From NCBI RefSeq assembly GCF_042432495.1, contig NZ_JBHLXC010000021.1, positions 1-5,678 on the forward strand: a stretch of DNA of 5,678 nucleotides, given 5' to 3'. The notes under the pieces are model-generated. The model worked only from the letters and a program-made list of their open reading frames with translations, had not been told where the DNA came from and searched no databases. Positions 1 to 5,674 of this stretch are shown one piece after another; the first letter of the stretch is position 1, and the number at the start of each line of letters is the position of its first letter. A program made the position numbers and the translations under genes. This stretch comes from Pseudochelatococcus lubricantis. GTDB taxonomy: Bacteria; Pseudomonadota; Alphaproteobacteria; Rhizobiales; Beijerinckiaceae.

Positions 1-225
1 GTCTGCTCCTTTTCAGATTGGGCAGACTCTACATCACAGCGAGGGAACTTCCGGGGGGCAGGTCAATATCAATGAATATTGTTTTAGAATTGAATTTCTA
101 TACTGTTTTTAAGCACCGGCATTTGATGCCGCCGGTGTGGATGAAGAACCCGCAAGATTGGCACCTCGACGGCAGTCTCGGTGCTGCGTGGCATACAAAC
201 GATTGCTAAAATCAAGCCTCCCAAC
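1..225. other. Upstream region without a recognisable gene
   Basis: No open frame here resembles a known protein, and the short frames present lack convincing ribosome sites. The stretch contains a 6-bp inverted repeat (GTCTGC at 1-6, GCAGAC at 22-27), an AT-rich patch (about 64-112) listed separately, and a GC-rich hairpin (CACCGG at 114-119 with CCGGTG at 132-137; inner CGGCAT 117-122 with ATGCCG 126-131). The region 155-225 might be a further, unreadable part of the decayed hydrolase that follows: a W-x-L-x7-W spacing in one frame is reminiscent of the GWPL...W segment of that family. The match is too weak to claim. Confidence 0.5.
64..104 (+). promoter_or_regulatory. AT-rich patch with two inverted repeats and a TATACT box
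   Basis: This is the most AT-rich tract of the left side in an otherwise GC-rich window. It contains CAATAT (64-69) opposite ATATTG (76-81), and TAGAA (85-89) opposite TTCTA (96-100), both imperfectly centred dyads with 6-nt spacers. TATACT at 99-104 is a good match to a sigma-70 -10 box, but no -35 box lies at the usual distance; TTGTTT at 79-84 leaves only 14 nt. A promoter/operator for the former hydrolase gene at 226-480, or for the hydrolases beyond it, is an inference. Strand is assumed from the gene order. Confidence 0.3.
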
Positions 226-480
226 ACCGCTTTTCCCGTTCACAACCGGGCGGGTGGTGGCTCAGATCAGACTCGGGATGGCAGTGATATGGTGCAGCAT
301 ACCGATGACATGGTGGAGCTGATCGAGGCGCAAGCCCGATCCCGGCCGGCTGCCCTGAAGTATCCCGCCGAAGATTACGCCGTCCGTCACGGATGCCGAA
401 AGATGATGCCAACCCTGTTGGCAACCCGCCTTCTGCGTTCGATGCCGCCCACCCGTCTACGTCGCCTGCAACTCATCGAA
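226..480 (+). pseudogene. Decayed non-heme chloroperoxidase-type alpha/beta hydrolase fragment
   Basis: Two ordered blocks match the intact hydrolase at 1389-2219. In the frame starting at 241 the translation reads HNRAGGGSDQTRDGSDM and continues to DDMVELIEA. This lines up with HDRRGHGRSDQTDAGNDM of the intact protein (residues 55-72) with one residue lost. In another frame, from 393, it reads MPKDDANPVGNPPSAFD, matching MVKSDANPDGVPLEVFD (residues 128-144). The two anchors are 152 nt apart here but 219 nt apart in the intact gene, so about 67 nt are missing. The lost part includes the nucleophile elbow GHSTGGG, and the frame changes, so the fragment cannot encode an active enzyme. The first block looks closer to the usual family wording (QTWDGNDMDTYADDLAELIEA, from memory) than to the neighbour, suggesting an older paralogue rather than a recent tandem copy. 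Similarity fades around 455-480; both ends are uncertain. No start codon or N-terminal 50 residues could be identified. Confidence 0.7.
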
Positions 481-493
481 CCAAAGCAGAGAT

Positions 494-497
494 AGGA
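494..497 (+). promoter_or_regulatory. Ribosome binding site AGGA deciding the start at 504
   Basis: AGGA lies 6 nt before the ATG at 504. It supports that start over the in-frame ATG at 393, which has no comparable site and falls inside the hydrolase remnant. The protein from 504 opens directly with a signal peptide, as expected. Confidence 0.65.
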
Positions 498-503
498 ATT
501 ATC

Positions 504-1271
504 ATGTCCAAGTTTGCCGCAACGGTTGCTGTCGCGACCTCACTTTTATCTGGCGCCGCTATCGCTGAGCCGGCCAAGCCCACGGTCGTCCTTGTCCACG
601 GAGCGTTCGCCGACTCGTCCAGTTGGAACGGTGTCATCACCAGCCTTCAGAAGGATGGGTACAGGACTGTTGCGGTTGCGAATCCGTTGCGAAGTGTCTC
701 GAACGATGCGCGCCTTGTTTCAGATGTCGTTGCAAGCATCGCCGGCCCGGTGGTTCTTGTCGGTCACTCCTATGGAGGCCAGGTCATCTCGAACGCCGCG
801 AAGGGGCATGAAAACGTCAAGTCTCTGGTCTATGTGGCGGCTTTCGCACCGGATGCGGGGGAGGCGGCTGCGGAACTGGCCGGGAAGTTCCCGGGCGGGA
901 CGCTTGGTGACGCACTCGCGCCACCCGTCAAGCTCGCGGATGGTGGCGTCGATCTCTACATCGATCAGACGAAGTTCCGGGATCAGTTCGCCCACGACGT
1001 TCCGGCCGAGATAACCGTCTTGATGGCTGCCGGCCAGCGGCCCATCACCGAGGCGGCGCTGACGGAAAAATCCGGCGAACCGGCATGGAAGTCGCTGCCG
1101 TCGTACTTCGTCTATGGCGACGGCGACAAGAACATTCCCGCCGAGGCACTCGGCTTCATGGCCGAACGCGCGGGCTCCAGGCGCACGGTCGTCGTCGAAG
1201 GCGCATCCCATGTCGTGATGGTCTCCCGGCCGAAGGTCGTCGCAGACCTTATCGAGGAAGCAGCGAAGTAG
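504..1271 (+). CDS. Secreted alpha/beta hydrolase (255 aa)
   Basis: This is a predicted exported serine hydrolase of the alpha/beta fold, in the single-domain Abhydrolase_6 type group that includes methylesterase/hydroxynitrile-lyase-like enzymes. Its substrate is unknown. Residues 1-21 form a signal peptide: Lys3, a hydrophobic stretch, and AIA before a likely cut ahead of Glu22. The mature part starts with strand beta-1 and the oxyanion loop VVLVHGAFADSSSW (28-41). The nucleophile elbow is GHSYGG with Ser89, the acid is probably Asp208 in YGDGDKNIP (Asp206 is the alternative), and the histidine is His236 in GASHVVM. The cap between about residues 115 and 190 is short. The triad is complete, so the enzyme should be active, in the periplasm or outside. 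The ATG at 504 was chosen for its AGGA site and signal peptide; an in-frame extension to 393 is remnant sequence. The gene may be co-transcribed with the hydrolase 117 nt downstream. The fold assignment is firm, the specific reaction is not. Confidence 0.9.
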   Translation: MSKFAATVAVATSLLSGAAIAEPAKPTVVLVHGAFADSSSWNGVITSLQKDGYRTVAVANPLRSVSNDARLVSDVVASIAGPVVLVGHSYGGQVISNAAKGHENVKSLVYVAAFAPDAGEAAAELAGKFPGGTLGDALAPPVKLADGGVDLYIDQTKFRDQFAHDVPAEITVLMAAGQRPITEAALTEKSGEPAWKSLPSYFVYGDGDKNIPAEALGFMAERAGSRRTVVVEGASHVVMVSRPKVVADLIEEAAK

Positions 1272-1285
1272 GCGTCCTGCAGCCT

Positions 1286-1320
1286 CTGCTCCTCGCGATA
1301 CGATATCTTTCGAGAAGCAG
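1286..1320 (+). other. Hairpin between the two hydrolase genes
   Basis: CTGCTCCTCG (1286-1295) pairs with CGAGAAGCAG (1311-1320) with one C/A mismatch, giving a 10-bp stem and a 15-nt loop. No T-run follows, so it does not look like a classical intrinsic terminator. It could slow RNA decay or partly separate expression of the two genes. No clear promoter is visible in the rest of this 117-nt gap. Confidence 0.3.
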
Positions 1321-1375
1321 GTCGTTCTCCCCATCACGGACCGTACTGTTTGCGAAATCACTCAGAATACCCCCG

Positions 1376-1381
1376 AAGGAG
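1376..1381 (+). promoter_or_regulatory. Ribosome binding site AAGGAG for the start at 1389
   Basis: A strong AAGGAG lies 7 nt before the ATG at 1389. It also sits close to an out-of-frame ATG at 1384, which leads nowhere useful. The site favours 1389 over the in-frame ATG at 1350, and the protein from 1389 (MSTITTSDG...) begins as this family normally does. Confidence 0.75.
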
Positions 1382-1388
1382 ACATGCG

Positions 1389-2219
1389 ATGTCAACCATC
1401 ACCACATCAGACGGCACCACCCTCTTCTACAAGGATTGGGGGCCGAAAGACGCGCAACCCATCATGTTCCACCACGGCTGGCCGCTCAGTTCTGACGACT
1501 GGGACAACCAGATGCTGTTCTTTCTGTCGCATGGCTATCGCGTGATCGCACACGACCGGCGCGGCCACGGCCGATCCGACCAGACCGACGCCGGCAACGA
1601 CATGGACACGTATGCGGCAGACGTGGCTGTGATCACCAGGGCTCTGGATCTGCATGACGCCATCCATATCGGCCATTCGACCGGCGGTGGCGAGGTTACA
1701 CGCTATGCGGCCCGCGCCGAGCGCGGCCGGGTAGCCAAGGCCGTCCTGATCGCCGCGATTCCGCCGGTGATGGTCAAATCAGATGCGAACCCGGACGGTG
1801 TTCCGCTTGAAGTCTTCGACGGGTTTCGTTCCGCCTTGGCTGCGAACCGCGCGCAGTTCTATCGCGACGTGCCGAGTGGACCGTTTTATGGCTTCAACCG
1901 GGAAGGTGCGAACGTCAGCCAGGGCCTGATCGACAACTGGTGGCGTCAGGGCATGGCCGGTGGCGCAAAGGCCCACTACGACTGCATTGCAGTGTTTTCC
2001 GAGACCGATTTCACCGAGGACCTGAAAGCGCTCAACGTGCCTGTATTGATCCTGCACGGCGAGGACGACCAGGTCGTGCCCATCGGGAACTCGGCTTACA
2101 AGGCAATCAAGCTCGTAAGTGACGGCACGCTCAAGACATACCCCGGCCTTTCTCACGGCCTGTTCGCCACGCATCCCGACGTGGTGAATCCGGACCTGCT
2201 GGCCTTCATCCGCGCCTGA
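1389..2219 (+). CDS. Non-heme chloroperoxidase / arylesterase-type alpha/beta hydrolase (276 aa)
   Basis: This is a cofactor-free haloperoxidase-family alpha/beta hydrolase. Known members hydrolyse esters, and in the presence of acetate and peroxide make peracids that can oxidise halides; the natural role is usually ester or lactone hydrolysis. The protein opens with STITTSDGTTLFYKDWG and has the oxyanion region HHGWPLS (28-34), HDRRGHGRSDQ (55-65), nucleophile elbow GHSTGGGE with Ser97, the acid loop HGEDDQVVP with Asp227, and His256 in LSHGLF. A cap helix region spans about 125-205, including AFSETDFTEDL-like FSETDFTEDL (203-212). The length of 276 aa fits the family (about 275-280). There is no signal peptide, so it is cytoplasmic, unlike its exported neighbour upstream. 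All catalytic residues are present. It lies 117 nt after that gene in the same direction and probably shares its transcript. A broken relative lies at 226-480. Family assignment is strong; substrate is not known. Confidence 0.93.
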   Translation: MSTITTSDGTTLFYKDWGPKDAQPIMFHHGWPLSSDDWDNQMLFFLSHGYRVIAHDRRGHGRSDQTDAGNDMDTYAADVAVITRALDLHDAIHIGHSTGGGEVTRYAARAERGRVAKAVLIAAIPPVMVKSDANPDGVPLEVFDGFRSALAANRAQFYRDVPSGPFYGFNREGANVSQGLIDNWWRQGMAGGAKAHYDCIAVFSETDFTEDLKALNVPVLILHGEDDQVVPIGNSAYKAIKLVSDGTLKTYPGLSHGLFATHPDVVNPDLLAFIRA

Positions 2220-2236
2220 CGGATCATCAGAGAGTG

Positions 2237-2286
2237 GCATGCGGCGGTGGCACAGCTCATGGCTGTCAAAAGCCGCCTCCGCATGC
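2237..2286. terminator. Structured element between convergent genes, probable terminator
   Basis: The arms 2237-2251 and 2272-2286 form a 15-bp stem starting GCATGCGG/CCGCATGC, with one C/T mismatch and one G-T pair. The 20-nt loop holds a small inner hairpin (ACAGC 2252-2256, GCTGT 2262-2266). It lies 17 nt past the stop of the chloroperoxidase-type gene and just beyond the end of the aldehyde dehydrogenase gene on the other strand. There is no good T-run on either side, so Rho-independent action is not certain. Position between convergent genes makes a role in ending transcription or protecting 3' ends likely. Confidence 0.45.
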
Positions 2287-2291
2287 TGTCC

Positions 2292-2311
2292 GCTGTATTG
2301 AAAAATACGGC
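2292..2311. terminator. Small GAAA-loop hairpin before the dehydrogenase stop
   Basis: GCTGTATT (2292-2299) pairs with AATACGGC (2304-2311), giving 8 pairs including one G-T, and closes on a GAAA tetraloop on the plus strand. On the minus strand it lies just after the aldehyde dehydrogenase stop codon. Together with the larger hairpin next to it, it may form the end of one or both transcription units. It lacks a clear T-run. Confidence 0.3.
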
Positions 2312-2318
2312 AATGCGA

Positions 2319-3701
2319 TCAGCTTCTGCGCAGCAGGATCATCTTCTCCTGCGTCATGTCGCGCATGGTGTAGGGGATGCCGCCGGTGCCGTATCCGGAT
2401 TCCTTGCGGCCGGCGAATGGCATCCAGTCGGTCCGGAAGGCGGTAGGATCGTTGATCATCACGGCCGAGGCTTCGAGACGGTCAGCCGCATGCATCGCGA
2501 CGTCGATATCCCGCGCGAACACGCTGGCCTGGAAGGCTGTGGGAAGAGAGTTGGCCTGGCGGACGGCTTCGTCCAGATCGCCATAGCGATAGACGGCAAC
2601 CACCGGACCGAAAACCTCCTGCGTCGATATCGTCGCGTCGGCTGGGGCATCGAGCAGCACGGCCGGCCGCAGTGTCGTCTGCGAGAGGCGTTCGCCTCCG
2701 GTCGCGAGGACGGCACCCCCCTTGATCGCATCCCCGATCCATTCCGCGACCCGGTCGGCCTCGCGCGGCAGGATCAGCGGCCCGACCTCGGTATCCTTCA
2801 GGGTGGGATCGGCGGTGCGCAGCTTTTCGACGCGGGCGACAAGCCGTTGCGTGAAATCGTCGGCGATGGCGTCGTGGACGAAGATGCGCTGCGTCGAAAC
2901 GCAGACCTGCCCGGCGTGGTAATAGCCGCCCTTGACGACCGGCTCGATGACCTTGTCGAGATCGGCGCTTCGGTCGACGATGGCCGGCGCTGCGCCGCCG
3001 TGTTCCAGCGCCGAGCGCGCGCCGGGGGCGAGCTTCGCATGCAGCGACCAGCCGACTCTGGCCGAGCCGATGAAGCTGAGGAAGGCGATGCGCCTGTCGG
3101 TGGCCAGCTTTTCGGCCAGCTGGTTTTCTTCCGTGACGAAGCTCTGGCACCATGGTTCCGGCAGGCCGGCTTCATGTATCAACGCCACCAGATCGAGGCA
3201 GGACAGTGGCGTCGTCATCGCCGGCTTGACGATGACGGGACAGCCCACCGCGATGGCCGGAGCCACCTGATGGACGATCAGGTTCAGCGGATGGTTGAAG
3301 GCCGAGATCGCGGCGACGATACCGATCGGCTCCTTCGTGGTGAAAGCCCAACGGTTTTCCGCCGCTGGCGAGAGACCCATGGGTATTTCCCGTCCGGCAA
3401 AACTGCGCAGCTCGTCGGCGGCGTTGTGGACGCCGTCGATGGCGCGGTTGGTCTCGACGATGGCGTCGGGCAACGGCTTGCCGCCCTCGCGCGCGATCTG
3501 CATGGCGAGATGGTCGCGCCTGCCTTCCATCAGCGCGGCCAGCTTGCGCAGGATCGCGATGCGCTGGTGAGGCTTGAGCCAGCCATCGCGGTCCCTGAAG
3601 ACGCGCTCGGCGGCTTGCAGTTTGCGCTCCAGCGCCGCGGCATCGTCGGTTTCGACCTCCGCGATCGGCGCGCGATCGAAGGCCTGCACGACCGTTAGCA
3701 T
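2319..3701 (-). CDS. NAD(P)-dependent aldehyde dehydrogenase (460 aa)
   Basis: This is an aldehyde dehydrogenase superfamily enzyme that oxidises an aldehyde to the acid (or acyl-CoA) with NAD(P)+ in the cytoplasm. It resembles the group around rhizobial y4uC, ALDH21 and phosphonoacetaldehyde/lactaldehyde dehydrogenases rather than the betaine or succinate-semialdehyde types. Visible landmarks are AFNHPLN with the oxyanion Asn136, VKPA with the cofactor-binding Lys159, SFIGSARVG (209-217) in the cofactor fold, general base Glu233 in LEHGG, catalytic Cys267 in GQVCVS, and EVFGPVV with Glu362. The tail has NDPTAFRTDWMPFAGRKESG (417-436). LEHGG replaces the commoner LELGG, as I recall for this subgroup. 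At 460 aa it is slightly short, as in the subgroup. The ATG at 3701 was chosen because GAGGAG lies 7 nt upstream; the frame extends further but only into poor sequence. It follows the ALS-like gene by 52 nt, so the two are probably one operon. The substrate cannot be told. Confidence 0.93.
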   Translation of the reverse strand: MLTVVQAFDRAPIAEVETDDAAALERKLQAAERVFRDRDGWLKPHQRIAILRKLAALMEGRRDHLAMQIAREGGKPLPDAIVETNRAIDGVHNAADELRSFAGREIPMGLSPAAENRWAFTTKEPIGIVAAISAFNHPLNLIVHQVAPAIAVGCPVIVKPAMTTPLSCLDLVALIHEAGLPEPWCQSFVTEENQLAEKLATDRRIAFLSFIGSARVGWSLHAKLAPGARSALEHGGAAPAIVDRSADLDKVIEPVVKGGYYHAGQVCVSTQRIFVHDAIADDFTQRLVARVEKLRTADPTLKDTEVGPLILPREADRVAEWIGDAIKGGAVLATGGERLSQTTLRPAVLLDAPADATISTQEVFGPVVAVYRYGDLDEAVRQANSLPTAFQASVFARDIDVAMHAADRLEASAVMINDPTAFRTDWMPFAGRKESGYGTGGIPYTMRDMTQEKMILLRRS

Positions 3702-3708
3702 TTTCTCT

Positions 3709-3714
3709 CTCCTC
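3709..3714 (-). promoter_or_regulatory. Ribosome binding site GAGGAG for the dehydrogenase
   Basis: Read on the minus strand, GAGGAG lies 7 nt before the ATG at 3701. It decides the start against an in-frame ATG at 3875, which would place the N-terminus inside the preceding gene and add 58 residues of low-quality sequence. Confidence 0.75.
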
Positions 3715-3753
3715 ACGTTTTTGGTGCTTGCACCCTGCGACGACGGAGCTTTT

Positions 3754-5409
3754 TCAGGCACATTCCACATCCGGCGTGCGGTTGCGCAACTCGTCGACCA
3801 GCACGCGGGTGTTCTCGGAATAGTCGATCGGCACGTCGACCAGATGGACGCCACCGCCAGCAAAGGCTGCCTCAAGTGTCGGCACGAGATCTTCCACGGC
3901 GGTCACCCGGGAGCCCTTCGCGCCATAGGCCTCGGCATAGCGCACAAAATCGGGATTGCCGAAGCTCATGCCGAAATCCGGAAATCCGTCGACCGCCTGC
4001 TTCCAGCGGATCATGCCATAGGCGCTGTCATTCAGGATGACGACGACGAGGTTCAGTCCCAGCCGTACCGCTGTCTCCATCTCTTGCGAGTTCATCATGA
4101 AGCCACCATCGCCGCAGACCGCCATGACGCGCCTCTCGGGATACATCATCGCCGCCATCATTGCCGAAGGCAGGCCGGCGCCCATCGTGGCGAGCGCATT
4201 GTCGAGAAGCAAGGTGTTGGCGACGTGCGTGCGATAGTTGCGGGCGAACCAGATCTTGTACATGCCATTGTCAAGGCAGACGATGCCATCCTCCGGCATC
4301 ACCTTGCGGACATCATGGACGAGGCGCTGGGGGGTTACCGGGAAGCGGTCTTCCTCAGCGCGGTCGTTAAGGTGGGCAAGGATCTTCTGACGTAGGTCAA
4401 GCATGCCGTCATCGACGGAAAGCCGGCCTGCGAGCAGCTCGCCAAGCGCTTCGACAGTGGCCCCGATATCGCCGATCACTTCGATATCCGGGTGGTAGAC
4501 CTGTTCGACCGTCGCGGACTGGTAGCCGACATGGATGACCTTCGGGCCGCCGGCGCTCTTCATCAGGAAGGGCGGCTTCTCGACCGTGTCGTGGCCGATA
4601 GCGACGATCAGGTCAGCGCGCTCAACCGCCTCGTGGACATAGTCGCCCTCCGAGAGAGCGGCGGTACCCATGTAGAGGCTGGAGCCTCCGTTGACGGCAC
4701 CTTTGCCCATCTGCGTGTTGAAGAAGGGCAGCCGGGTGCGCGCCACGAAGGTCGACAGCGGGTCAATCAGCGAAGGCCGGTTGCCGGCTGCGCCAATCAT
4801 CACGAGTGGCCGCTTGGCGGCGCGGATCGTCTCGGCAGCGCTGTCGAGCGCGGCAGTACTCGCGACGGGCCGTTCGAGCGGGTGGACCGGAATGACGAAA
4901 GCACTGTCGAGTTCCTCGGCCGCAACGTCCTCCGGCAGCTCGATATGCACCGGCCCCGGCCGCTCTTCCATGGCGGTGCGAAAAGCGTCCCGTATCGTCG
5001 CGGGGATGCTGGCCGCGCTAACGATCTGGCGCGTCATCTTGGTGAGCGGCTTCATCGAGGCGACGATGTCGACGATCTGGAAGCGCGCCTGCTTGGCGCT
5101 TCGGACAGCCTTCTGGCCGGTGATGAGGATCATCGGCATGGCGCCGAGATGGGCGTAGGCCGCGCCGGTCGAGAGATTCAGCGCGCCGGGACCGAGCGTG
5201 GCAAGGCAGACGCCAGGCCGGCCCGTGAGACGCCCATGGGTCGCAGCCATGAACGCCGCTGCCTGTTCGTGACGTGTCAGGATCAATTTGATGCTGGAGG
5301 TCCGCAGGGACTCCAGCACGTCGAGGTTTTCCTCGCCCGGCACACCGAAGATGCGCTCCACACCCTCGTTTTCCAGCGCGGCGACAAACAGGTCCGATCC
5401 TTTAGGCAT
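3754..5409 (-). CDS. Acetolactate synthase-like thiamine-diphosphate enzyme, catabolic AlsS type (551 aa)
   Basis: This is a large-subunit acetolactate synthase family enzyme, expected to use thiamine diphosphate and Mg2+ to decarboxylate a 2-oxo acid, classically joining two pyruvates to 2-acetolactate. The N-terminal PYR domain (about 1-170) carries the catalytic Glu48 in TRHEQAAAFMA. The central domain (about 185-330) has IGHDTVEKPPF (271-281), which resembles the IGYDPIEYDP segment of Bacillus AlsS and not the GARFDDR of FAD-dependent biosynthetic enzymes, so a FAD-independent, catabolic type is favoured. The C-terminal PP domain (about 360-535) holds the cofactor motif GDGGF (433-437) through ND (460-461), then YGMIRWKQ (464-471), a substrate-side segment. 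It ends with DVPIDYSEN (525-533), again AlsS-like. Length is normal. No regulatory small subunit or acetolactate decarboxylase is nearby. The ATG at 5409 has AAGGG 7 nt upstream. It is the first gene of a likely operon with the dehydrogenase. Other 2-oxo acid decarboxylase activities remain possible. Confidence 0.9.
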   Translation of the reverse strand: MPKGSDLFVAALENEGVERIFGVPGEENLDVLESLRTSSIKLILTRHEQAAAFMAATHGRLTGRPGVCLATLGPGALNLSTGAAYAHLGAMPMILITGQKAVRSAKQARFQIVDIVASMKPLTKMTRQIVSAASIPATIRDAFRTAMEERPGPVHIELPEDVAAEELDSAFVIPVHPLERPVASTAALDSAAETIRAAKRPLVMIGAAGNRPSLIDPLSTFVARTRLPFFNTQMGKGAVNGGSSLYMGTAALSEGDYVHEAVERADLIVAIGHDTVEKPPFLMKSAGGPKVIHVGYQSATVEQVYHPDIEVIGDIGATVEALGELLAGRLSVDDGMLDLRQKILAHLNDRAEEDRFPVTPQRLVHDVRKVMPEDGIVCLDNGMYKIWFARNYRTHVANTLLLDNALATMGAGLPSAMMAAMMYPERRVMAVCGDGGFMMNSQEMETAVRLGLNLVVVILNDSAYGMIRWKQAVDGFPDFGMSFGNPDFVRYAEAYGAKGSRVTAVEDLVPTLEAAFAGGGVHLVDVPIDYSENTRVLVDELRNRTPDVECA

Positions 5410-5440
5410 CTTTCAACCCTTATGTTGCTGACAGCGACGG

Positions 5441-5473
5441 ATTTCGAAACGACTATACACCGGGATTCGAAAT
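5441..5473 (-). promoter_or_regulatory. Paired TTCGAA dyad around a -10-like box, candidate operator/promoter
   Basis: ATTTCGAA (5441-5448) and TTCGAAAT (5466-5473) form a perfect 8-bp inverted repeat. Each half contains its own palindrome TTCGAA, with centres 23 bp apart, about two helical turns. Between them, on the minus strand, TATAGT (5457 to 5452) could be a -10 box for the ALS-like gene whose start is 43 nt further on. The matching -35 position reads TGTGGT, which is weak. The layout suggests a repressor or activator bound as two dimers over the promoter. No regulator gene is in the window. Confidence 0.4.
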
Positions 5474-5538
5474 AACCACACATGGACTTCCGGAATGCCT
5501 AAACTGGCGCGCGACTGTCCATATTCACTAACAGCCTC

Positions 5539-5578
5539 TAGAATCTGTCCTGTTTACGTTGAAGCAGGACAGATTCTA
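5539..5578. repeat. 14-bp perfect inverted repeat with 12-nt spacer
   Basis: TAGAATCTGTCCTG (5539-5552) is followed after 12 nt by its exact reverse complement CAGGACAGATTCTA (5565-5578). Read as plus-strand RNA the stem grows to 17 pairs (one G-U) with a 6-nt loop, 5556-5561. No T-run follows on either strand, so an ordinary terminator is unlikely. It may be a dispersed intergenic palindrome, a regulator binding site or an RNA hairpin. The structure is certain, the role is not. Confidence 0.75.
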
Positions 5579-5668
5579 ACTTCGGAAGAAACTACAACTG
5601 AGTATCGACCCTAGCGCTCGTGGACAAAGGTTGACTGCTGAATCCGATTTTGATTTAAGGCTTCTATT

Positions 5669-5674
5669 TGGAGG
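5669..5674 (+). promoter_or_regulatory. Possible ribosome binding site of a gene beyond the right edge
   Basis: TGGAGG sits 4 nt from the end of the window and would suit a plus-strand gene starting just outside. A TTGACT at 5631-5636 resembles a -35 box, but only a poor -10 (ATTTAA, 5653-5658) follows. If the gene exists it is divergent from the ALS-like operon and could be its regulator; this is a guess. Confidence 0.25.

Noticed and set aside
1..27. GTCTGC/GCAGAC inverted repeat as a mobile element end or terminator
   Set aside because: The arms are only 6 bp, there is no T-run, and no transposase or second end is visible. The window edge prevents any extension.
181..495. A 104-codon plus-strand frame as a real small gene
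   Set aside because: Only its middle resembles anything, namely a piece of a chloroperoxidase. The rest is out-of-frame debris, so it is better treated as part of the pseudogene.
720..1361. Minus-strand open frame (213 codons) opposite the secreted hydrolase
   Set aside because: It lies antisense to a gene with an intact catalytic triad and signal peptide, and its translation has no recognisable motif.
2247..3698. Long plus-strand open frame (483 codons) opposite the aldehyde dehydrogenase
   Set aside because: Its translation is Arg/Asp/Gly-rich with no recognisable domain, while the opposite strand gives a full aldehyde dehydrogenase with all catalytic residues. It is a by-product of GC-rich codon use.
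4492..5475. Plus-strand open frame (327 codons) opposite the ALS-like gene
   Set aside because: It is antisense to a clear ThDP enzyme, has low-complexity composition and no family likeness, and would run through the promoter region.
5551..5566. TGTTTACGTTGAAGCA as a ParB binding site (parS)
   Set aside because: Only 11 of 16 bases match the TGTTTCACGTGAAACA consensus and the central CACGTG-type core is broken. It is better explained as the inner part of the longer inverted repeat.
5539..5578. The palindrome as an intrinsic terminator
   Set aside because: There is no T-run after the stem on either strand, and it is not next to the 3' end of any visible gene.
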